This document shows, one piece after another, positions 34,478 to 41,505 of a DNA stretch of 64,000 bases. Source of the DNA: Sphingopyxis sp. QXT-31 (GTDB lineage: Bacteria > Pseudomonadota > Alphaproteobacteria > Sphingomonadales > Sphingomonadaceae); the NCBI RefSeq assembly GCF_001984035.1, contig NZ_CP019449.1, positions 248,001 to 312,000 on the forward strand, read 5' to 3'. The notes under the pieces were generated by a model that made no database searches, was not told where the DNA came from, and saw nothing but the letters and a program-made list of their open reading frames with translations. Position 1 is the first letter of the stretch. The number at the start of each line of letters is the position of its first letter. Position numbers and translations under genes: made by a program.

Positions 34478-34851
34478 GCGAGAAGAGCCCCTCCGAACGG
34501 ATCGACGGCCGTATCGCCGAGCTCGGCGACTGGCGCGGCGACGTGCTGGCCAAGGCGCGCGCGCTGATCAAGGTGGCGATCCCCGACGTCGTCGAGGAAT
34601 GGAAGTGGCGCGGGGTGCCGACCTGGTATGCGGGCGGCAAGATCGTCTGCACCGGCGAGACGTACAAGGACAAGGTCAAGCTGACCTTTGCCAAGGGGGC
34701 GGCGCTGGACGACCCCAAGCGGCTGTTCAATTCCAGCCTCGACGGCAATGCGCGGCGCGCGATCGATATCGGCGCGGGCGACGGCATCGACGAGGGCGCG
34801 CTGAAAGCGCTGTTAGTGGCGGCCGCCGATTTGAACGCAGGGCGCAGTTAG
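34474..34851 (+). CDS. DUF1801 protein (second of two)
   Basis: A 125-residue relative of the preceding gene: RIDGRIAELGDWRGDVLAKA, PDVVEEWKWRGVPTWYAGGK and TYKDKVKLTFAKGAALDDPK. The two proteins share the W-x-x-P/G-Y-GGK pattern, which suggests divergence after duplication or a heteromer. It overlaps the convergent gene at its 3' end by four bases. Confidence 0.82.
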   Translation: MSEKSPSERIDGRIAELGDWRGDVLAKARALIKVAIPDVVEEWKWRGVPTWYAGGKIVCTGETYKDKVKLTFAKGAALDDPKRLFNSSLDGNARRAIDIGAGDGIDEGALKALLVAAADLNAGRS

Positions 34852-36845
34852 TCGTCCTCGTCCAGCGGCGGCGGCGCGGCGACTGCTTTCGGGCCTTCGA
34901 CCGACGGCGCCCGCCGGGGCGCGATCCTGCGGGCTATCGCGTGGAAGCCGTCGATCACCCGATGCCGGATCGATCGGCGTAACAACAACGTGTCGGCAAG
35001 GTAGAGAAAGAGGAAGGCGATAGCGATCCCGCCGCCGATCATGTGCATCCATTCATAGGGTGCGGGCTGCGATTTGAGCAGGCCATAGCCATAATAGAGC
35101 GCCGCGACGATGCCGATGTCTTCGGCACGTTCGAGCAGTTTTCTCGTGTCGTCGCCCTGCCGGACCGATGCTTCGGTCGCCCGCTTGACCTCGCCCGTCT
35201 GTTCGACCGATGTCGCCGCCTGGAGCATGATCTCCGCTGTGTGGCGCCACGAATGGAAGCGGTCGATTCGCCGGCCGAGCGCGCCATAGCGGATGCCGAA
35301 ACCGGCAATCTGTTCGAACAGCTGGAAGACATAACGGCGTGCGAATTCGTCATAGGGCTGCCAGCCCTCGATGCGCCGGATTCTGAGGTCGGGCATCCGC
35401 CGGTCATAGGCATCGGCATAATAGCGCGATCGTTCGACGCGGAAGACGAGGCCGCCGCTAGCGCAGGCGTTGATCGCCGAATAGTCCAGCGAGATGTCGA
35501 GCAGGCCATCGAACTGCCGCACGAAATCATCGGCGCCCGCTGTCCCGCCGCGGACCGCGCCCAAGGATTTCATCTTTGCCTCAAGCTGGTTCAGTTCCTC
35601 GCCGATCCGGCGGATTTCCTGCCCCGCCTGCACCAGATTGCGGACGCGCTGATATTTTTTGAGCAACTCCGGCGGCGTGTCTTCGCCAAGCGGCACCGCA
35701 TATTTGTCGCGGATTTCCATCTCGAGCTCGTCGTTGCGCCGCTTGCCGTCGAAGTCCATCAGCGCCGACAGACGAAGCTCGCCCATCACATGCAGGCGGT
35801 GGATAAAGCGGCCGAGCTGTGCCTCTGACGTACCGTCATAGGCGACGAGATAATTGACCTGGCTGCGCTGATCGAATTTCATCGAAATCGGGGAGGCATA
35901 GAGCGCGCGGCCGCTGAGCATGCCGCACACCACCGCTTCGGCCGCGAATTCGTCGGTGTCTCCGCCGTCGCCGCCATGGTGCCAGCGGGCGCCGATGAAA
36001 TTGCGGATGAAACCCGCATGGGTATCGGTGAATCTCTGCGTCATTTTGGTCAGTCCCTGCTCGGGCGCGGGCGCTTGATGCAGGCTGTCGACGCTGGAGA
36101 ATTTGGCGGCGGCCGCGGCCGGCAGAACTAGTCCGTGAAATTCGGCGACCGCCCGCTCGAACATAGGTACCTGGCCGCCGAAACCGATCGTCGAGTCACG
36201 GAACAACCGCGCCTTGTCGCGGCCGATGGTGCCGATGGCCGAGCGCATTGCGTCGGCATCATAGGATATTTCTTCGGACATCAGTCGGCTGATGTCGGGA
36301 AAGGGCATGCCGCAGCCGCGGTCGAAAATGTCTCCGATGGCAGCGATCTGCCCGTCGCCGGCGGTCGCGGCCAGCGCGGCGTCGATCTTTCGACGGGGTT
36401 CGCAACCCGCCTCCATCTGATCGACGATGAAGGTGAAAGCCAGCGTCTCCAGATAGACCGCGACGCGCAGCCGGACCCGGTAGGCTGCGCCTGCTTCGGG
36501 CGTCAGCAGGAAGGTCGAGCTTTCGCTGGCATATTCCTGATTGGCGGCCGGCGTCTCGCCGTGGATCAGCTTGATCCAGAACAGGCGATCCTCGGTACCG
36601 CCGAACGCGGCGCGGCAGGCCGATATCGTCCGGTTCATGCGGAACAGCAGCGCCGCCCAGATGTCCTGACGGTTGGTATTGTGCGGGCGCCAGCGTGGAT
36701 TGCGGCTGCCGGGGATACGAAACAGCAGGTGGCGGGTCAGCGCCGGTGCATCCATCGGCACCGAGGGGCGCTGGCTCGACACCGCGCGCCGGGCCTTCTC
36801 CCGGGCAAACTCCTCCTGTGCCGCGCGCCGCGCACCCTTGTTCAT
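34848..36845 (-). CDS. unknown 665-residue membrane-anchored protein
   Basis: I do not recognise this gene. The N-terminus is basic and helical (KGARRAAQEEFAREKARRAV). The long middle region is soluble, with helical stretches near 400-430 (RVRNLVQAGQEIRRIGEELN). Residues around 580-640 hold one or two hydrophobic helices (HMIGGGIAIAFLFLYLADTL), and the tail is Pro/Arg-rich. The arrangement near the end (ERAEDIGIVAALYYGYGLL) is faintly like the C-terminus of DUF3422 or CorA-type proteins. I chose ATG 36845 (GGGAGA upstream). Composition is slightly less GC-rich than neighbours, and the upstream flank is clearly AT-rich, so acquisition by transfer is possible. Confidence 0.6.
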   Translation of the reverse strand: MNKGARRAAQEEFAREKARRAVSSQRPSVPMDAPALTRHLLFRIPGSRNPRWRPHNTNRQDIWAALLFRMNRTISACRAAFGGTEDRLFWIKLIHGETPAANQEYASESSTFLLTPEAGAAYRVRLRVAVYLETLAFTFIVDQMEAGCEPRRKIDAALAATAGDGQIAAIGDIFDRGCGMPFPDISRLMSEEISYDADAMRSAIGTIGRDKARLFRDSTIGFGGQVPMFERAVAEFHGLVLPAAAAAKFSSVDSLHQAPAPEQGLTKMTQRFTDTHAGFIRNFIGARWHHGGDGGDTDEFAAEAVVCGMLSGRALYASPISMKFDQRSQVNYLVAYDGTSEAQLGRFIHRLHVMGELRLSALMDFDGKRRNDELEMEIRDKYAVPLGEDTPPELLKKYQRVRNLVQAGQEIRRIGEELNQLEAKMKSLGAVRGGTAGADDFVRQFDGLLDISLDYSAINACASGGLVFRVERSRYYADAYDRRMPDLRIRRIEGWQPYDEFARRYVFQLFEQIAGFGIRYGALGRRIDRFHSWRHTAEIMLQAATSVEQTGEVKRATEASVRQGDDTRKLLERAEDIGIVAALYYGYGLLKSQPAPYEWMHMIGGGIAIAFLFLYLADTLLLRRSIRHRVIDGFHAIARRIAPRRAPSVEGPKAVAAPPPLDEDD

Positions 36846-36935
36846 CGCCCATTCTCCCACCCTCGGTTCCGGTGCCGCTGGCCTAAGTCATCCCGGAATC
36901 ATTATTATATTATTGTCTTCCTTCCGGGGCATGAG

Positions 36936-37550
36936 TCAAATATCTTTCAATATCGGGCCGAAAGATGACTTGAGCGATGCTTTGTCAACTTGGTCCATAC
37001 CTTGATTTGTTTCCGCCCGAAGCAATTTCCCCATCCTGATCAGCGGGACGCTCACCCCGCCGGGGCCGGGGGCTTCGACGCGCTCGATCGGGGTGTAGCC
37101 GCAGGCGCGGTAGAGCGGCTCGCCCGACAGCGTTGCCATCATTTCGGCGCGGGCGAAACCGGCGGCGCGGGCGGCGTCTTCGCAGAGCTGCATCACCAGC
37201 CGCCCGACGCCGCGGCGGGCGAAGGCGGGGTGGGTGTACATGGCGCGGATGCGCGCGGCATCGACCGCGGGGTCGAGCGCGGCGGGGTCGCGGAGGTCCT
37301 TGCTGTGGTCGCCGCCGTAGAGCGTCGCGCGGTGCGACCAGCCGCCGCATCCCGCGATGGTGCCGCCCGCATCCTCGACGATGAAATAGGTGCCGTCGGC
37401 GATGAGCTGGGTATCGAGGCCCATGACGGCGTGGCTCGCGGCGATCTGCTCGGGGTTGAGAAAGTCTTTTTGCAACTCGGCGATGGCGAGCGCCATCACG
37501 GCGCGCAGCGCATCGAGGTCGGCGGGGGCGGCGCGGCGGTGGGTGAACAT
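36936..37550 (-). CDS. GNAT N-acetyltransferase
   Basis: A 204-residue acetyltransferase starting MFTHRRAAPADLDALRAVMA. The acetyl-CoA loop is RAMYTHPAFARRGVGRLVMQ, followed by ARAEMMATLSGEPLYRACGY, all typical GNAT elements. The substrate is unknown. The last 24 codons (after KLLRAETNQ) are AT-rich and unlike the rest of the gene, suggesting the original C-terminus was replaced when the neighbouring DNA was acquired. Confidence 0.83.
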   Translation of the reverse strand: MFTHRRAAPADLDALRAVMALAIAELQKDFLNPEQIAASHAVMGLDTQLIADGTYFIVEDAGGTIAGCGGWSHRATLYGGDHSKDLRDPAALDPAVDAARIRAMYTHPAFARRGVGRLVMQLCEDAARAAGFARAEMMATLSGEPLYRACGYTPIERVEAPGPGGVSVPLIRMGKLLRAETNQGMDQVDKASLKSSFGPILKDI

Positions 37551-37599
37551 CGGCTTGCCATGACGCGTCCGCGCCGCCCGCGTCAATCTTGCTTTGTCG

Positions 37600-37821
37600 T
37601 CAATAGCTGCCCGGCGGGCCCGGGGCGCGATAGAAGCGGTGGCGCGCTACCGTGCCCTCGATGAGATGTTTCTTGAGCTTGCCGCGCATCAGTTCGGCGT
37701 CGTCCGGCGAGACGCAGACGAGGCGCGTGCCGCCGTTCGGCAGCGGTTCGATCGCGCTGATCACGATGCCGGCGGTGCGGCACATGTCGGTGACGCCGGC
37801 TTCGTCGAGCGTGACGTTCAT
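37600..37821 (-). CDS. small conserved-looking hypothetical protein
   Basis: A 73-residue protein (MNVTLDEAGVTDMCRTAGIV, ending RHRFYRAPGPPGSY). No domain is recognised; it looks like a compact alpha-beta protein with charged helix DDAELMRGKLKKHLIEG. It lies just downstream of the ParS/MbcA-like gene on the same strand with overlapping ends, so both are probably co-transcribed. Confidence 0.55.
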   Translation of the reverse strand: MNVTLDEAGVTDMCRTAGIVISAIEPLPNGGTRLVCVSPDDAELMRGKLKKHLIEGTVARHRFYRAPGPPGSY

Positions 37822-37829
37822 CGCGCGGC

Positions 37830-38111
37830 TCATGCGGCGCCAGCCGGGACGGCCGAGGCGCGGATGATCCCGGCGACGCGGACATAACCTTCGGCGCTGG
37901 CGGTGGCGATGTCGAGCGGCCGCCCGCCGAGTGCGGGATGATCGCTGTTCAGAAAGGCGATGGCGGGATCGCGCCCGCCCATCTGGAGATAGGCGAGCTG
38001 GCTGATGTCGCCCTGGCGCCGGGCGTCGGCGGGGGGAAGCGGGGTGCCGCGCTTGCGGAAATGGCTGTTGGTGCGGCGGGTGGCGGCGGGTTTGGCGGGC
38101 GGCTGGTCCAT
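37830..38111 (-). CDS. ParS/MbcA-like (DUF2384) small protein
   Basis: A 93-residue protein. The basic N-terminus (KPAATRRTNSHFRKRGTPLP) is followed by ISQLAYLQMGGRDPAIAFLN and HPALGGRPLDIATASAEGYV, which match the toxin-binding DUF2384 domain of Xre/MbcA/ParS antitoxins. The usual Xre helix-turn-helix part is missing or very short. No RES-domain toxin gene follows. It may be an orphan antitoxin or a protein with another role. I chose ATG 38111; the longer frame is unsupported. Confidence 0.62.
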   Translation of the reverse strand: MDQPPAKPAATRRTNSHFRKRGTPLPPADARRQGDISQLAYLQMGGRDPAIAFLNSDHPALGGRPLDIATASAEGYVRVAGIIRASAVPAGAA

Positions 38112-38398
38112 GGGACGGCTCCTGTCGGTAAGCGGGAGCGCACGTCGGTCTCTCAGTCGCGGCGGCCTACGGATGACGTGTGCCGCGATACGAATGATAT
38201 GGGGGCGCGGGGGGCGGATTGTAAGGGCGTCGGCGTGGGCGTTCGTCATGGCTTCTCCGGTGGCGGCGGCGCGGCTTTGGACTCTCGTTCGATCCGGCAT
38301 GCGGTGGGCTTCGATCTGGTTCGCGCGAAGACGCGAAGGCGCGAAGAGGCTGGCGCGCATTTCGGATGGCGGTTTTGGGGTGGAAAGCTGCCGTAAAG

Positions 38399-38521
38399 CC
38401 CTCTCCCCTTGAGCGAAGCTTGGAGAGGGGTGCTTGGACGCTGGCGGTCGGAAACCCCTCTCAACTCCGGCTAGGCAGCAGGCTGCCAAGCCTGCGTATC
38501 TCTCCCCTCAAGGGGAGAGAG
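38399..38521. repeat. compound inverted repeats in a 458-base gap
   Basis: Arms ccctctccccttgagcgaag/cttggagagggg and tctcccctcaaggggagaga, with an inner hairpin gcagcaggctgc. This resembles the family E arrangement without close identity. The remainder of the gap (38112-38569) shows no convincing gene. Confidence 0.55.
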
Positions 38522-38569
38522 CATAACCCTGCGAACGGCCACTTCCGCCCGAAAACGGCTCTCCACGCC

Positions 38570-39574
38570 TCACCCCTTCCGCGTCTTCGCGGCTTTGGAC
38601 GCGACGTTTTCATGCCCGCCCTCACGGTCGTTCGCGGGTTCGGGAAAGCCGAAGAAGGCGCGGCGGGCGGCTTCGCCGGCGGCGCGGAGGGGAGCGAGTT
38701 CCTGGTTATAGGCGTCCTCATAGGCCTCGATCTCGTCGGGATCGAGGGTGCGTTCGTAATCGGGGTCGCCGAACTGACCTTCCTCGTCGCCGAGAAAGTC
38801 GCCCGGCGGCGGGAAGTTGGTGCGCAGCTCGTCCTTTTCCTCGTCGTGCCAGACGGTCATCGCCTCGGCCTCTTCCTCGGGGGTCGGATCGGGGAGCGGC
38901 GCGCGGTCGGGATCGGCGGAAAACTGCGCAACTTCATTCGCGATCGGGGTGTCCTGCCACAGCGAAGCGAGGGGGTTAGCGCGATTGTCGCGGGCGGCGA
39001 GCCAGAGCGCCAGCGCGGCGGCCATGCCGGGTTGCGGGGCGCTTTCGGGGCGGTCGGCGCCGGTGTCGTCGGCGGCATGCGTGTCCGCAAGGACGGCGCG
39101 TGCGGCTTCTGCAACGTCGAAGAGCGACAGGAAGCCCGGCCAGTCGCCGGCGATGACCTGCGCCAGCATTTCCTCGCCGGCGCGCGCACGGGTTTCGACC
39201 ATGCGGTCGAGCCGCGCGAGCATCGCGAGGCCGAGGCGGCTGTCGATGCGGCGGCGCTTATAGAGGCTGCGCTCTTCCTCGCGATAGACGATGGTCGTCT
39301 CCTCATGGCCATAGATGGCGCGGTCGAGCAGCTCGTCGGCGATCCGCCCGCGCGCGATCAGCACCGCCGCCGCCCAGCCGAGCCGGAACGCTGCGCCCGC
39401 GGGCCGCTGCTTCAGCTGATAGGCGGCGGTGGGCGACATGCCGACACGGTCGCACGCGATGCGCACCGATCCGGTGACGGCGACATGCTCGAGGAACTCG
39501 CGCTGGAGCCGCGGGGTCCAGTGGTAGCTGGCGGGGGTGGGGATTTGCGTGGGGTCGTGGTCGAAGTCTTCCAT
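38570..39574 (-). CDS. HTH protein resembling a phage/GTA small terminase
   Basis: A 334-residue protein. Residues 20-60 (TPRLQREFLEHVAVTGSVRI then DRVGMSPTAAYQLKQR) form the helix-turn-helix typical of small terminase subunits of phages in alphaproteobacteria. Residues 62-110 (FRLGWAAAVLIARGRIADEL, then RAIYGHEETTIVYREEERSL) match the following helical linker. The C-terminal half is acidic and low-complexity. It is preceded by the same 31-base promoter box as the endolysin operon, which is the main reason to connect it with the GTA set. No large terminase is nearby. It could instead be another regulator. Confidence 0.6.
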   Translation of the reverse strand: MEDFDHDPTQIPTPASYHWTPRLQREFLEHVAVTGSVRIACDRVGMSPTAAYQLKQRPAGAAFRLGWAAAVLIARGRIADELLDRAIYGHEETTIVYREEERSLYKRRRIDSRLGLAMLARLDRMVETRARAGEEMLAQVIAGDWPGFLSLFDVAEAARAVLADTHAADDTGADRPESAPQPGMAAALALWLAARDNRANPLASLWQDTPIANEVAQFSADPDRAPLPDPTPEEEAEAMTVWHDEEKDELRTNFPPPGDFLGDEEGQFGDPDYERTLDPDEIEAYEDAYNQELAPLRAAGEAARRAFFGFPEPANDREGGHENVASKAAKTRKG

Positions 39575-39607
39575 TGATTCGCTCCTTCGGTTAGGTGAAA
39601 CCGACAG

Positions 39608-39638
39608 AATGAACCATATGGGTGTTTTTTAGGAAAGG
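39608..39638 (-). promoter_or_regulatory. shared GTA-like promoter box (copy 3)
   Basis: Identical over 31 bases to 1747-1777. The core CTTTCCTAAAAAA (39625-39637, minus strand) ends 50 bases before the ATG of the terminase-like gene. Immediately beyond it (from about 39640) the sequence turns AT-rich, marking the edge of the DUF262-HEPN cassette. Confidence 0.65.
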
Positions 39639-39733
39639 GAAAATTTGATTGCTTGCCTCAATGCAAATGCTCTTGCACTTTTTGCCCCGCTGTAGGAATT
39701 TGTCGCCTTGAAAACTTTTCTAAAGGGAATTCT

Positions 39734-40849
39734 GTGGCCCAGATTTCTGACGAAATTGCTGTAGCTCAGCGAAGTGTCCGTACCGATGCTTATCAAATGT
39801 CGATCGGGGAACTGGTCAGCCTTTACGAAGAAGGTGACTTGATAATAGACCCGGAATTCCAGCGCCTGTTCCGCTGGGAACCTGGTCAAAAATCTAAATT
39901 AATTGAATCTCTTCTATTAGGAATACCTCTTCCCTCGATATTCGTCTTTGAGAAAGAAGACGGAAAGTGGGAACTCGTGGATGGACTTCAACGTTTGTCA
40001 ACGATTCTAGAATTCATGGGAAAGCTTCGTGATCCCGATCGAGGATTGCTTCCTCCTTCGTTCCTTGAATCAACTCGTTACTTGCCTGCTCTTCACAATG
40101 CGGTTTGGGAAAGATCCGACCTAGTTGTCGGCTTGCCGGCCGAGCAGCAAATGCCGTTGGAGCGGACAGAGCAACTGGCGATCCGTCGCGCACGAATAGG
40201 TGTCGAGATTCTGAAACGTCCTAGCGATGAAGCGACCAAGTTTGACCTTTTTCAAAGGCTCAATTCCGGTGGGACTGTAGCGAATGCTCAAGAGATTAGG
40301 AACTCTATCGTTTTGATGGTTGATGCCGATTACTTCCGAGCCGTTAGAGAAGTTGCTGAATTGCCGCTCTTCAAGCGTATGGTAGGCGTTTCTGAAGAGC
40401 AGGAGCAAAAGCAGAGGCACTTAGAGCTCGCGATGAGATTTTTAGTTCATTCTTATATTCCCTATGACGGACGGCTCGATGTGGAGGAATATATCGATGA
40501 AGGCGCGATAGAATTAGCAAGGGTGGGCGAATCCCAGAGAGACGCAGGCGTGTTAAGGAAAACTTTTGAGCTCCTGTCAGAAGCTGTGGGTGAGGATGCC
40601 TTGCGGCGTTACGATAACGGTCGCCACGTCGGGAGGATCGGGTTGGTAGCAATTGAAGGAATAGCTGTTGGAGTGGGTAAGAATATAGATGCGATATTGG
40701 CCCTTCCCGATCCAGCGGGATTTGTAAAAGACCGAGTGCGCAGCTTTTGGCAGCAACCAGATGTCGCAACCTTCACGTCACCCGGCATGCGTGGTACCAC
40801 TAGAGTGCAACGCACGGTGCCATTTGGGGCGAGTTGGTTTGCTCCGTGA
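39734..40849 (+). CDS. DUF262 (GmrS-type) domain protein
   Basis: A 371-residue protein from GTG 39734 (AAAGGGAA upstream). The DUF262 core resembles ParB/GmrS nucleotidases: DPEFQRLFRWEPGQKSKLIE at 39-58, then LVDGLQRLSTILEF with the DGxQR motif at 83-87. The rest is helical. DUF262 proteins use NTPs and are found in type IV restriction (GmrSD) and other defence systems. The usual C-terminal DUF1524 nuclease is absent. Its stop overlaps the HEPN gene start. Base composition is far lower in GC than the chromosome, showing horizontal acquisition. Confidence 0.82.
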   Translation: MAQISDEIAVAQRSVRTDAYQMSIGELVSLYEEGDLIIDPEFQRLFRWEPGQKSKLIESLLLGIPLPSIFVFEKEDGKWELVDGLQRLSTILEFMGKLRDPDRGLLPPSFLESTRYLPALHNAVWERSDLVVGLPAEQQMPLERTEQLAIRRARIGVEILKRPSDEATKFDLFQRLNSGGTVANAQEIRNSIVLMVDADYFRAVREVAELPLFKRMVGVSEEQEQKQRHLELAMRFLVHSYIPYDGRLDVEEYIDEGAIELARVGESQRDAGVLRKTFELLSEAVGEDALRRYDNGRHVGRIGLVAIEGIAVGVGKNIDAILALPDPAGFVKDRVRSFWQQPDVATFTSPGMRGTTRVQRTVPFGASWFAP

Positions 40850-41487
40850 CTAAGCCGTATACGGAAGACGATCTAGCTAGCCAGTTGAGCCAAGATGTGG
40901 CTTGGCGAGTTCGAGAGATTAGCGATCTAAAGGCCGCAGTTCATCGTGCGGACGCGACAGCTAAGAATTCGCTGCTGAGGGCGCTGGTTACGATTTGTTA
41001 TGCTCACTGGGAGGGGCATGTAAAATTTTCTGCTCAAAAATTCATGCAACACATCACTTTGAGAAAATTTCAGTTTTCAGCATTGGATAGGCAATTTTTG
41101 AAGAATCATTTTTTGCCTAGGTTGGGATCTCTAGCACAAAAAGGCATCTTTGATCGAAGTGAACTTATTGATCTTATCCTCGATTCTGGAAACGATAGAT
41201 TTTCTAAGATAAATGACGATCTTATTAATACAAGATCTAATTTAAACTACGAAGTTTTATTAGAATTATGTCATGTTTGTGGCATAAATGGAAGTTTATT
41301 TGAAGAGAAGTCAACATTTATTGATGTGGTCTTGTTGAAGAGAAGAAATTCGATCGCGCACGGCGAGGATACGTTGGTCGGTGTTGAAGAGATTGACAGC
41401 CTGCCTGATGATACAATTGGGCTTATGCGAACCTTCTCTAACGAGCTCCAAACCAAGGCCTATTTGAAGGGCTATATGGCTGCGTAA
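40846..41487 (+). CDS. MAE_28990-like HEPN ribonuclease
   Basis: A 213-residue protein from GTG 40846, overlapping the DUF262 stop by four bases. The N-terminal helix pattern YAHWEGHVK (about 52-60) and the RNase motif RRNSIAHG (R167-x4-H172) match the MAE_28990/MAE_18760 HEPN family. The Rx4-6H motif is the catalytic RNase site in many defence HEPN proteins. Translational coupling to a DUF262 partner suggests a two-component abortive-infection or toxin/sensor pair. It is AT-rich like its partner. It ends 18 bases from the convergent leuA stop. Confidence 0.82.
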   Translation: MTKPYTEDDLASQLSQDVAWRVREISDLKAAVHRADATAKNSLLRALVTICYAHWEGHVKFSAQKFMQHITLRKFQFSALDRQFLKNHFLPRLGSLAQKGIFDRSELIDLILDSGNDRFSKINDDLINTRSNLNYEVLLELCHVCGINGSLFEEKSTFIDVVLLKRRNSIAHGEDTLVGVEEIDSLPDDTIGLMRTFSNELQTKAYLKGYMAA

Positions 41488-41505
41488 AAGCAGTTAGGCG
41501 TCAAT

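Noticed and set aside
39653-39733. Longer N-terminus for the DUF262 protein from TTG 39653
   Set aside because: The extra 27 residues (cysteine-rich, MPQCKCSCTFCP...) lack a ribosome site and are not expected in DUF262 proteins; GTG 39734 has AAAGGGAA upstream.
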